Assembly: GCA_016716625.1 (NCBI GenBank)
Contig: JADJVJ010000006.1
Span: 496,001 to 560,000, forward strand
DNA from: Nostocoides sp.
GTDB taxonomy: Bacteria > Actinomycetota > Actinomycetes > Actinomycetales > Dermatophilaceae
Length of the DNA stretch: 64,000 bases
Direction: 5' to 3'
Below, in pieces: positions 25,840 to 33,356 of the stretch. Every line of letters starts with the position of its first letter. Position 1 is the stretch's first letter. Made by a program: the position numbers and the translations under genes. The notes under the pieces were generated by a model, which ran no database searches, was not told the DNA's origin, and saw nothing but the letters and a program-made list of their open reading frames with translations.

Positions 25840-25925
25840 CCTAACCTCTGCTAGCAAGGCTTAGGGCGAGCACCGAAGGATGCATCGTGCAGTGCTGAAG
25901 CCAACCTCAGGTAGCAGAGGTTACC
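25805..25925. repeat. Mosaic palindromic intergenic element, copy 2
   Basis: The left unit appears twice, at 25805-25824 (TGACCCAGCCTCTGCTAGCA) and at 25837-25856. Core CCGAAGGATGCATC (25873-25886) has the same orientation as copy 1, and the right unit CCAACCTCAGGTAGCAGAGGTT ends at 25922 in a changed form. An inner stem AGCAC/GTGCT (25869-25873 with 25892-25896) encloses the core. The element supplies the 3' end and stop of the DsbA-like gene. Confidence 0.8.
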
Positions 25926-26085
25926 TGCGCGGGTTACGTGCGCGGTGGGTAGCCGCCGGGGTCCCCAGTAGTTGAACCGTGAATTACGCCATCGTCCGTT
26001 CGGATGATCCTTCGGGAGAGGCCGCGCGCCGCGCTTGCACTCACCCCTACTATTCGGTGCACATCTGCCGGAGGGGGGTGGGATT

Positions 26086-26733
26086 GTGCCGAGGGCACGA
26101 ATGAGCGGTGAGCGAGACCGCGCGGAGGAACTGCGCGACCTGCTACGAGCCGCCGGCTGGTGTGTGCAGGGCGGCCCGGTCGACCTCAAGATCCACGTGC
26201 ACGCCGGAGACAGCGACCTTGATGTCGCCGCACTACGGGCCCCTGAAGCCGATGCGGCGGGGGTCCGACTGCTTGTCCTCACCGCGTCGGCGGCGGATGA
26301 GGACGTCCATGCCCGGCTGCTCCGTGCGGGAGTTGACGCCGTACTCCCCTTGGACGCCGGTGCCGCCCTCGTCCTCGCCGTCGCGGAGGCGCTCACCCGG
26401 CACACCGGCTCGGACGCCGATGACGAGACCAACGGCAGACCGCCTCGGCTCTCCTGGGGCCCCATCTCGCTCGACCCGACGACTCGGCTCGCGACCGTAT
26501 GCGGTTCGCCGGTCCATCTCACCCAGACCGAGGGCAAGCTGCTCGAAGTGCTCCTCGTCTCGCAAGGCACCATCGTGCCCAAATCGGAACTTCTCGCGAG
26601 CGTGTGGGGGGCGTGGTACGGGCGCGATCACCTCGTCGAGGTTCACCTGTCCCGCCTGCGGTTGAAGATCATCAAGGCCGGCGGCCCTCCGGTACCCATC
26701 GCCGTGGCGGGGGTCGGCTACCGACTGAACTAA
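26086..26733 (+). CDS. Orphan winged-helix response-regulator-like protein
   Basis: A 215-residue protein with an N-terminal degenerate receiver-like region (about 15-100: LKIHVHAG, RLLVLTASAADED, GVDAVLPLDAG) and a C-terminal OmpR/PhoB winged helix (about 115-212: WGPISLDPTTRLATVCG, PKSELLASVWG, VEVHLSRLRLKI, GVGYRLN). The phosphoacceptor Asp in the expected strand is not clear, and no histidine kinase is adjacent, so it may be phosphorylation-independent. GTG at 26086 has GGAGGGGGG about eight bases upstream; ATG 26101 is possible. Convergent with the SRP RNA. Targets unknown. Confidence 0.75.
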   Translation: MPRARMSGERDRAEELRDLLRAAGWCVQGGPVDLKIHVHAGDSDLDVAALRAPEADAAGVRLLVLTASAADEDVHARLLRAGVDAVLPLDAGAALVLAVAEALTRHTGSDADDETNGRPPRLSWGPISLDPTTRLATVCGSPVHLTQTEGKLLEVLLVSQGTIVPKSELLASVWGAWYGRDHLVEVHLSRLRLKIIKAGGPPVPIAVAGVGYRLN

Positions 26734-26736
26734 CGC

Positions 26737-26828
26737 AGGACACCCCGCGTACCTGGAAGAGCTCACCTGCCCTTGCTGCATTCCTGCCCTGGGGGAGTTC
26801 AGTGAGGTACCACCACGCGGGGTGCCGG
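26737..26828 (-). ncRNA. ffs: Bacterial small signal recognition particle RNA
   Basis: Read on the minus strand it has the 4.5S hairpin apex GGCAGGAATGCAGCAAGGGCAG in key elements: GGAA tetraloop-side region, GCAGCAAGG asymmetric loop. The terminal stem pairs CACCCCGCGT (26741-26750) with ACGCGGGGTG (26815-26824). Its location near dnaX and a serine tRNA is usual. It binds Ffh for co-translational targeting. Exact ends are approximate. Confidence 0.88.
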
Positions 26829-26911
26829 GACAATTCTAACCTCGCCCGAGCCGGGTGCAGTGCGCCGCGGGCACCCCGCGAGCACTGGACACCGCACCCT
26901 GCTCAGGACTA

Positions 26912-27001
26912 TGGCGGAGGATGCGGGATTTGAACCCGCGAGGGGTTTCATCCCCAACACGATTTCCAATCGTGCGCACTAGGCCACTATGCGAATCCTC
27001 C
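26912..27001 (-). tRNA. tRNA-Ser(GGA)
   Basis: A class II tRNA with a long variable arm (TTGGGGATGAAACCCC). Acceptor GGAGGAT/ATCCTCC, anticodon stem CGATT/AATCG with loop TTGGAAA gives anticodon GGA, reading TCC/TCT serine. CCA is encoded (26912-26914 on the plus strand read TGG). Confidence 0.95.
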
Positions 27002-27153
27002 GCCGAGGAGGTTACCGGAGTGGGGACGATCCGCTGAAATCGTGGCCGATCGAGCACGGCCGGGCTCCGCTCGTCGCGGCATCCGGCACGCTCATCCGAC
27101 GCATCCGCCCGCGGCCCTAGCCCGTCGCAGCCTCCACTCGCGACGATGGGGCC

Positions 27154-29064
27154 ATGAGCAACGGCGCCTACGCAACGGCATACGAGCGGTCGATCAACGA
27201 CCCGGACGCGTTCTGGGGGGAGGCTGCCACGGCCATCGAGTGGATCACCCCGCCGACCACCGTGCTCGACGCCTCCCGCCCGCCGTTCTATCGGTGGTTC
27301 ACCGGCGGCACCCTCAACACCTGCTTCAACGCCCTCGACCGGCACGTCCGCGACGGCCGGGGCGATCAGGTGGCGCTCTACTACGACTCGCCGGTCACTG
27401 AGGTCAAGAGTTCGCTGACGTATGCCGCGCTCCTCGACCAGGTGAGCCGCTTCGCTGGAGCACTAGCCGGGCTCGGCGTCACCAAGGGTGACCGGGTGCT
27501 GGTGTACATGCCGATGGTCCCGGAAGCCGTCGTCGCGATGCTCGCGTGCGCCCGACTCGGTGCGGTGCACTCCGTGGTGTTCGGAGGCTTCGCGCCCGCC
27601 GAACTGTCCGCTCGGATCGAGGACGCCAAGCCCAAGGTCATCGTGTCCGCGACCTGCGGCATCGAGCCGAGCCGGACGATCGCCTACCGACCGATGCTCG
27701 AGGGGGGCATCGATCGGAGCGAGCACAAGCCCGAGCACGTGATCATGCTGCAGCGCCCGCAGCTCACCTCCGAGCCCGGTCCGCAGGCGCATCCCTGGGT
27801 CGAGCATGACTGGCATGCGCTGCTCGTGAGCGCACAGCAGGCCGGCTGCGTCGAGGTCGCGGCGACCGACCCCCTCTACATCCTCTACACCTCCGGCACC
27901 ACCGGCCGGCCCAAGGGCATCGTCCGGGACAACGGCGGGCACGCGGTCGCGCTCCGCTGGTCGATGGAGAACATTTACGACATCCACCCCGGCGAGGTCT
28001 GGTTCACGGCCTCGGACGTCGGCTGGGTCGTCGGTCACTCCTACATCGTCTACGCCCCCTTGCTCACCGGTGCAACGACGATCCTCTACGAGGGCAAGCC
28101 GGTGGGCACCCCCGATGCGAGTGCGTTCTGGCGGATCATCTCGGAGTATGGCGCCAAGGCCATGTTCACTGCGCCGACGGCATACCGGGCGATCAAGCGC
28201 GAGGACCCGGGCGGCGAGAAGATGGCCGGCCACGACATCAGCGGACTGCGCAACGTCTTCCTCGCCGGGGAGCGGCTCGACCCGGACACTTACCACTGGG
28301 CCAACGACATTCTGCACTGTGAGGTGGTCGACAACTGGTGGCAGACCGAGACCGGGTGGCCGATCGCGGCCAACCTGCGTGGCCTCGATCCGATGCCGAT
28401 CAAGCCGGGGTCACCTTCCGTGCGCGTGCCCGGGTACGACGTGCAGGTCCTCGACGAGGTCGGCGCACTGTGCGACCGGGGCAACGAGGGCGCCATCGCC
28501 ATTAGGTTGCCGCTTCCACCGGGCACCTTGCCGACTCTGTGGCAGGACGACGACCGGTACGTCTCGGGGTACCTCTCGGTGTATGAGGGCTACTACCTCA
28601 CCGGCGATGGCGGGCTCATCGACGAGGACGGGTACGTCTATGTCATGGGCCGCACCGACGACGTCCTCAACGTCGCCGGTCACCGGCTCTCCACCGGCTC
28701 CATCGAGGCGGCGCTTGCCGGCCACCCCGATGTCGCCGAGTGCGCCGTCATCGGTGTCGCCGACGACTTCAAGGGGCAGATCCCGCGAGGGCTGGTCGTA
28801 CTCAAGGGAGGGATCGATGCTCAGGCGGAGGGCGAGCGCATTCGCAAGGAACTCGTTCAGCGGGTTCGCGACGAGGTCGGCGCGGTGGCTTCTCTCAAGC
28901 AGGTGGACATCGTGGCCGCACTGCCCAAGACCCGCTCGGGCAAGATCCTTCGCAAGACCATGCGGGAGTTGGCGGACGGCAAGGTCCCGACCATCCCAGG
29001 CACGATCGAGGACGCCTCGGTGCTCGATGCCCTCAAGGACACCCTCGCTCACACCCAGCACTAG
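27154..29064 (+). CDS. prpE: Propionyl/acetyl-CoA synthetase-like ligase
   Basis: A 636-residue ANL-superfamily acyl-CoA synthetase. P-loop LYILYTSGTTGRPKG lies near residues 242-256, the acyl-pocket/adenylate motif WWQTETGWP near 396, the hinge YYLTGDGG and RTDDVLN (about 485-510), and the C-terminal catalytic Lys in RSGKILRKTM near 600. Length and the NDPDAFW N-terminus fit the acetate/propionate branch. DNGGHAVAL favours PrpE-like propionyl-CoA synthetase over Acs, but activity on other short acids is possible. It stands alone; repeat copy 3 follows its stop. C-terminal Lys acetylation may regulate it. Confidence 0.87.
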   Translation: MSNGAYATAYERSINDPDAFWGEAATAIEWITPPTTVLDASRPPFYRWFTGGTLNTCFNALDRHVRDGRGDQVALYYDSPVTEVKSSLTYAALLDQVSRFAGALAGLGVTKGDRVLVYMPMVPEAVVAMLACARLGAVHSVVFGGFAPAELSARIEDAKPKVIVSATCGIEPSRTIAYRPMLEGGIDRSEHKPEHVIMLQRPQLTSEPGPQAHPWVEHDWHALLVSAQQAGCVEVAATDPLYILYTSGTTGRPKGIVRDNGGHAVALRWSMENIYDIHPGEVWFTASDVGWVVGHSYIVYAPLLTGATTILYEGKPVGTPDASAFWRIISEYGAKAMFTAPTAYRAIKREDPGGEKMAGHDISGLRNVFLAGERLDPDTYHWANDILHCEVVDNWWQTETGWPIAANLRGLDPMPIKPGSPSVRVPGYDVQVLDEVGALCDRGNEGAIAIRLPLPPGTLPTLWQDDDRYVSGYLSVYEGYYLTGDGGLIDEDGYVYVMGRTDDVLNVAGHRLSTGSIEAALAGHPDVAECAVIGVADDFKGQIPRGLVVLKGGIDAQAEGERIRKELVQRVRDEVGAVASLKQVDIVAALPKTRSGKILRKTMRELADGKVPTIPGTIEDASVLDALKDTLAHTQH

Positions 29065-29091
29065 CCCGCCACCATGACACCCCGTCCCCTC

Positions 29092-29180
29092 GTGACCTAT
29101 CCTCTGCTATCACACTTTGGCGTCAGAACCACATGATGCATCCTTCGGTTCTCGCGCCAACCTCTGCTAGCAGTGGTTCG
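29092..29180. repeat. Mosaic palindromic intergenic element, copy 3 (core inverted)
   Basis: Left unit TGACCTATCCTCTGCTATCA and right unit CGCCAACCTCTGCTAGCAG keep the orientation seen in copy 1. The central 20 bp at 29129-29148 (CCACATGATGCATCCTTCGG) is the exact reverse complement of the copy 1 core at 5255-5274. The core is enclosed by a perfect stem AGAACC/GGTTCT. Confidence 0.85.
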
Positions 29181-29223
29181 GGCAAGGCGTGCGGTGCGTG
29201 CAGAGTGCGCGAGACTGGGGCGC

Positions 29224-29646
29224 ATGCTCACCGTCAACCTTGCTCGCCAACTGCGCGACGACGGAGGACTCCTGTGGTCGCCTAAGGCTGGGGACCGCTT
29301 CGTCATCGACGCCGAGTTGCTCACCGGTGAGGTCTTTTGGATCAGCGACCTCACCGTCGAGACCCAGTCCTTCAGCGACCAGACTCTGCTCGGCTTCAAC
29401 GGGACCACCGAGTGGGCCCTCGATTCGGTAACCCTCGACCAAGCCCTCTGGCTGCCGCGCGAAGATCAACTCCGCGAACTCATCGGAAGCCGTTTCCGCT
29501 CGCTCAGCCAGGCAGACGGCACCTGGCGGGTCGACTGGGAGGCCACCGACGGCCTCCGCACGACGACCGATCCCGACGTCGAGTGCGCCTATGCGAGAAC
29601 GCTGCTCGCGATCAGCGGCGAGACGTCCCAAAGATCGAACGGGTGA
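29224..29646 (+). CDS. Conserved hypothetical protein
   Basis: A 140-residue protein, starting MLTVNLARQLRDDGGLLWSP, with no signal peptide or membrane segment. LGFNGTTEWALDSV and LWLPREDQLRELIG (about 60-94) look well conserved-like blocks. Actinobacterial homologues are sometimes labelled pilus assembly CpaE, but no ATPase motif is present, so that name is not supported here. No tad/pilus genes are nearby. Its last 35 bases overlap the end of the convergent HerA-like gene. Function unknown. Confidence 0.72.
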   Translation: MLTVNLARQLRDDGGLLWSPKAGDRFVIDAELLTGEVFWISDLTVETQSFSDQTLLGFNGTTEWALDSVTLDQALWLPREDQLRELIGSRFRSLSQADGTWRVDWEATDGLRTTTDPDVECAYARTLLAISGETSQRSNG

Positions 29647-31276
29647 TCTCCCGACCGATGACCGTTCCGGCCGAACGCAGCATCGACTTGAACACCGAGG
29701 ACTTGACGACCTGCTCGACAACGCCCGGCTCCTCGGCCTCGCGCTTGGCCGCGGCCGCCGCGGCTTTCTCCGCTGCCGCGGCGTCCTTGGCCGCCTGCTT
29801 CTCGGCTGCGAGCCGGTCACGTTCGGCCTGAGCCGCCGCCGCCTCACGCACCTTGGCGTTCTCGGCCTCTTGCGCGGCGGCCGTCGCGGCGGCGTCCATC
29901 TCGGCGACCTTCTTGCCGAGCATCTCCGAGGCAGAGTCTCGCTCGATGGCCGTAACGTACTTCGCGGCAAGCGGGGACGCCGCCACGACGCCATCGATGA
30001 TCGAGTCGGCCGAGGGCGCCATCAACGACTCCGGCGCTCGCATCCGGGTCCACGCCACCGGAGTCGGCGCACCCCGCTCGGAGAGCACCGTGATGACGGC
30101 CTCACCAATACCCAGCGAGGTCAGCAACTCCTCAAGGTCGTAGGCGGTGTGGGGGTAGGTCTTCACGGCCGCCCGAAGCGCCTTCTGATCATCCGGGGTG
30201 AACGCCCTCAGGGCGTGCTGGACTCGGTTGCCGAGCTGGGCAAGGACATCGGTGGGCACGTCCTTGGGGGACTGGGTGACGAAGAAGATGCCGACACCCT
30301 TGGAGCGGATGAGCCGAACGGTCTGCTGGATGGCGTCGAGGAAGTCCTTGCTCGCGTCGTTGAAGAGCAGGTGCGCCTCGTCGAAGAAGAAGACCAGTTT
30401 CGGCTTGTCGAGGTCTCCGGCCTCAGGCAGATCGTGGAAGAGGTCAGCCAGCAACCACATGAGGAACGTCGAGAAGAGCTGCGGCTTGTCCTGAACGGCC
30501 GGCAGCTCGAGCATCGAGACGATGCCGCGGCCGTCGGGAGCGACCCGAAGCAGGTCGCTGGTGTCGAACTCGGGCAGCCCGAAGAAGACGTCGGCCCCCT
30601 GCGCGGAGAAGTTGACGAGTTCGCGCAGGATGACACCCGCGGTCGCCGCCGACAGCCCGCCCAGGTCCTTCAGGTCGGCCTTCCCGGCATCGGAGGTGAG
30701 GAACTGGATGACCGCACGAAGGTCCTCGATGGTGTCCAGCCACAGACCCTTGGTGTCGGCGTAGTGGAAGACCAGGCCGAGGCTCGACTCCTGAGTCTCA
30801 TTGAGCCCCAACACCTTCGAGAGCAAGATCGGCCCGAACATGGAGACCGAGGCGCGGATCGGCACACCCTTGCCGAGCCCACCGAGGGAATAGAACTCCA
30901 CCGGGTATGCCGTCGGCTCCCAGGTCATCCCGATGTCGCTCGCGCGTGCGGTGATCTTCTCGTTCGGGCTGCCTGGGGTGGCCATCCCGGAGAGGTCGCC
31001 CTTGACGTCCGCCAGGAAGACCGAGACGCCCTGCTCGACCAGCTGCTCGGCCATGAGTTGCAGGGTCTTGGTCTTGCCCGTACCGGTGGCTCCGGCGACG
31101 AGCCCGTGCCGGTTCATCACGGCAAGCGGGATCTTGACCTGGGCATCCTTGTAGGCCACCTGGTCGAAGACGCCGGCGCCGAACTCCAGGGCCCCGCCCT
31201 CGAAGGCGTAGCCGGCCCGGATCTCACCGATGACCGCTGGCTCCTGCGGGGCAACCCCGCTGCTGTTCTCCGTCAC
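29612..31276 (-). CDS. HerA-like ATPase (DUF853)
   Basis: A 554-residue FtsK/HerA-fold ATPase of the DUF853 group. Walker A GATGTGKTKT lies near residues 60-69, Walker B KLVFFFDEAHLLF near 290-302, and a GIFFVTQSPKDVP sensor segment near 335. The C-terminal 90 residues are a charged Ala/Glu/Lys coiled coil (about 445-530). The family is thought to be DNA- or protein-translocating, but its cellular role is unknown and no NurA nuclease partner is adjacent. GTG at 31276 was chosen; the frame continues upstream without homology. Confidence 0.85.
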   Translation of the reverse strand: MTENSSGVAPQEPAVIGEIRAGYAFEGGALEFGAGVFDQVAYKDAQVKIPLAVMNRHGLVAGATGTGKTKTLQLMAEQLVEQGVSVFLADVKGDLSGMATPGSPNEKITARASDIGMTWEPTAYPVEFYSLGGLGKGVPIRASVSMFGPILLSKVLGLNETQESSLGLVFHYADTKGLWLDTIEDLRAVIQFLTSDAGKADLKDLGGLSAATAGVILRELVNFSAQGADVFFGLPEFDTSDLLRVAPDGRGIVSMLELPAVQDKPQLFSTFLMWLLADLFHDLPEAGDLDKPKLVFFFDEAHLLFNDASKDFLDAIQQTVRLIRSKGVGIFFVTQSPKDVPTDVLAQLGNRVQHALRAFTPDDQKALRAAVKTYPHTAYDLEELLTSLGIGEAVITVLSERGAPTPVAWTRMRAPESLMAPSADSIIDGVVAASPLAAKYVTAIERDSASEMLGKKVAEMDAAATAAAQEAENAKVREAAAAQAERDRLAAEKQAAKDAAAAEKAAAAAAKREAEEPGVVEQVVKSSVFKSMLRSAGTVIGREITRSIFGTSRR

Positions 31277-31359
31277 GGAAGACAATCTAATCCGTTCTCC
31301 GAGCAGCGACACGGGGGCCGAGCGGGCCCGGGGTCTGCCAGGGACCGCGGGCCACGGCA

Positions 31360-31371
31360 TACAGTCGGGGG
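31360..31371 (+). promoter_or_regulatory. Putative leaderless -10
   Basis: TACAGT at 31360-31365, within GGCATACAGT, ends six bases before the GTG start of the 98-residue protein. A second identical GGCATACAGT precedes the DUF4177 gene at 42881. Confidence 0.45.
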
Positions 31372-31668
31372 GTGATCTTCAAAGCCGTCGGCGACTCGCG
31401 CCCCTACCCCGATCACGGGTACACCATGCGCCAGTGGTCCAACGTGCCTCCACGGCTCGTCCGGCTCGATGATCTGGTGACCACCAAACGCGAACTAGAC
31501 CTCGGGATGTTGCTCTCCGAGGACTCCACCTTCTATGGGGACCTCTTCGCTCACGTCGTCGAGTGGCGTGGGGTGCTGTATCTCGAGGATGGCCTCCACC
31601 GGGCACTCCGGGCCGCCCTGCACCAGCGACCGACCCTGCACGCCCGCGTTCTCGTCCTCACCGACTGA
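31372..31668 (+). CDS. Conserved actinobacterial protein (VapB-like label in relatives)
   Basis: A 98-residue protein starting with GTG (MIFKAVGDSRPYPDHGYT). Blocks VRLDDLVTTKRELDL, DSTFYGDLFAHVVEWRG and YLEDGLHRALRAAL look conserved. Related proteins carry the automatic label VapB-family antitoxin, but no ribbon-helix-helix or AbrB motif is obvious and no PIN-domain toxin is adjacent. It is followed 25 bases later by the LytR_C protein gene, probably the same transcript. Function unknown. Confidence 0.7.
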   Translation: MIFKAVGDSRPYPDHGYTMRQWSNVPPRLVRLDDLVTTKRELDLGMLLSEDSTFYGDLFAHVVEWRGVLYLEDGLHRALRAALHQRPTLHARVLVLTD

Positions 31669-31693
31669 CCATCTCGACTGCCGAAGGAGACCC

Positions 31694-32242
31694 ATGGCCC
31701 GCGACGCCGCCCCGTCCGCTATGGAGGCCCGACGCCAGTCGCAGCGCCGTCGGGCCCTCGTCACGCTCCTCGTCGTGGCCCTCGGGCTCTTCTTCGCCGT
31801 TTGGTACGCCTGGAGCTACATCAAGCAGGACGATAACCGAGTCGCCAACAAGCCGGTCGCGCCGACCTGCAGGCCCTATGACGCCACCGTGGCCACGCCC
31901 GGCCGGACGAAGGTCAACGTCTACAACGCGAGCACCCGCGAGGGGCTCGCCGGGTCCACATCCAAGACGCTCGCCTCACGCGGATTCCTCATCGGTGATG
32001 TCGCCAACGACCCGTTGAAGAAGCGCCTGGCGACGATCGGCGAGGTCCGGTATGGGCCCAAGGGCCTGGCCAACGCCAAGCTTCTTCTCACGGTGCTGCC
32101 CAAGGGCGTGACCGGGGTCAAAGACGCCCGCAAGGACGCCTCCGTCGACCTCGTCCTCGGGCAGAAGTGGTCGGCATTGCCTCCGGCACCCTCGAGCACG
32201 CAACTCCCCATGTGTCCCGCGCCCAGCCCCTCGACGTCCTGA
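31694..32242 (+). CDS. LytR C-terminal domain protein
   Basis: A 182-residue membrane protein. A cytosolic Arg-rich N-terminus is followed by one TM segment (about 24-46) and an external LytR_C domain (about 74-165: KVNVYNASTREGLAGSTSKTL, GFLIGDVAND). Stand-alone LytR_C proteins such as mycobacterial Cei act in envelope integrity, possibly with LCP enzymes such as that at 16832. ATG 31694 has GAAGGAGA upstream. Ends in a Pro/Ser-rich tail. Confidence 0.82.
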   Translation: MARDAAPSAMEARRQSQRRRALVTLLVVALGLFFAVWYAWSYIKQDDNRVANKPVAPTCRPYDATVATPGRTKVNVYNASTREGLAGSTSKTLASRGFLIGDVANDPLKKRLATIGEVRYGPKGLANAKLLLTVLPKGVTGVKDARKDASVDLVLGQKWSALPPAPSSTQLPMCPAPSPSTS

Positions 32243-32258
32243 AGGCCCGGCCGCTGCC

Positions 32259-33173
32259 ATGCCTGGCCCGATCGACCGGCTCGCCGCCGAACTCTCCGCC
32301 GAGCGCAGTTGCCGCAAGGCGGGCCCCGTCCTCATCGAGCCTTCGGCGACGTCCTCAGAGGCCTTCCGGGCGGTGACGCTGGAGTGCAGCAGTCACTGGC
32401 GAACCAACGCGGCCCTGGTCATCGAGGAGCGTGCCATGGTGCAGCTCCACCAGATGAGAGTGGGCATCCGCCGGCTGCGTTCGGCCTTCAGCCTCTTTCG
32501 CCCACTCTGGGCCAACGTTCCCGAGGCCGACGCACTCGCTCATGAGGTGCGCACTGCCGCAATGGCGTTCGGGCCCTGTCGGGACCTTGACGTGCTGCTC
32601 ACCGGGGACCTCACGAGCGGGCTGGAACGCCGGCAGCTCGAGGTGCTCGTCGCCGCGCGAGTCGCCGCGTACGACCATGCGGTCTCCGTGCTGCAGAGCC
32701 CGCATTGGGTGGGGCTGGTCGACGCGCTCGAGCGAGTGCTGACCGGACCGCTCTGGCCGGCGTCCGCGGATCTGCCGGCGCTCGCGCTGGCGGACGCGGC
32801 TCTCTCCAAGCGGTTCCACCGGATCGTGCGTCGGGGCCGTCGGCTCCGTCGGCTCAGCGGAGCCGAACGCCACGAGGTCCGGATCGAGGCCAAGAAGCTG
32901 CGGTACGGATGCGAGTTCTTCGAGGCCCTGTATGCCGGTGAACGTCCGGTCGTCGACACCCCTCAAGGTCCGCTCTCGGCACCGAAGGCGTTCGCCCTGG
33001 GCGTGGAGGAACTCCAAGGCGTCCTCGGTGTCCTCAACGACCACGAAACTGCGACGGCCTATCTGGCAACCGTCGGCGCGCACCTCGAGCCGCTCGCCGA
33101 GGGCCCGCTCATCAACGAGGCCGAGCGGGTCCATGCCCGCCTTGCCGCCGCCATACCGTTCTGGCATCCGTGA
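32259..33173 (+). CDS. CHAD domain protein
   Basis: A 304-residue all-helical CHAD protein. Two histidine-basic blocks mark the family: VQLHQMRVGIRRLRSAF (about 60-76) and ERHEVRIEAKKLRYG (about 205-219). These line a basic cavity that binds polyphosphate. No CYTH domain is fused. It follows the LytR_C gene by 16 bases, so they may be cotranscribed. Association with polyphosphate granules is likely from family knowledge; enzymatic activity is not implied. Confidence 0.88.
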   Translation: MPGPIDRLAAELSAERSCRKAGPVLIEPSATSSEAFRAVTLECSSHWRTNAALVIEERAMVQLHQMRVGIRRLRSAFSLFRPLWANVPEADALAHEVRTAAMAFGPCRDLDVLLTGDLTSGLERRQLEVLVAARVAAYDHAVSVLQSPHWVGLVDALERVLTGPLWPASADLPALALADAALSKRFHRIVRRGRRLRRLSGAERHEVRIEAKKLRYGCEFFEALYAGERPVVDTPQGPLSAPKAFALGVEELQGVLGVLNDHETATAYLATVGAHLEPLAEGPLINEAERVHARLAAAIPFWHP

Positions 33174-33356
33174 ATCGCTGACCCGCGCTCTGAACCCCGC
33201 GTGACCGAAGGGTGAACAGTCTCGCTGCGGCATATACACCTCACCGAATCCCAGAGCAGACTGGATCGTCATAGGTGGCTGCTTCACGAGGGCCCACGCG
33301 GACGGGGGCTCGGCGGTCACCCGACCTACGCCTACGGAAGAAGTGAACTCATCCCC

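Noticed and set aside
29612..29646. Possible frameshift between convergent genes
   Set aside because: It is a simple 35-base tail-to-tail overlap; both frames are intact to their stops.
31372..31668. Toxin-antitoxin locus
   Set aside because: No PIN-domain toxin or recognisable antitoxin DNA-binding fold is adjacent, so the VapB label is not supported.
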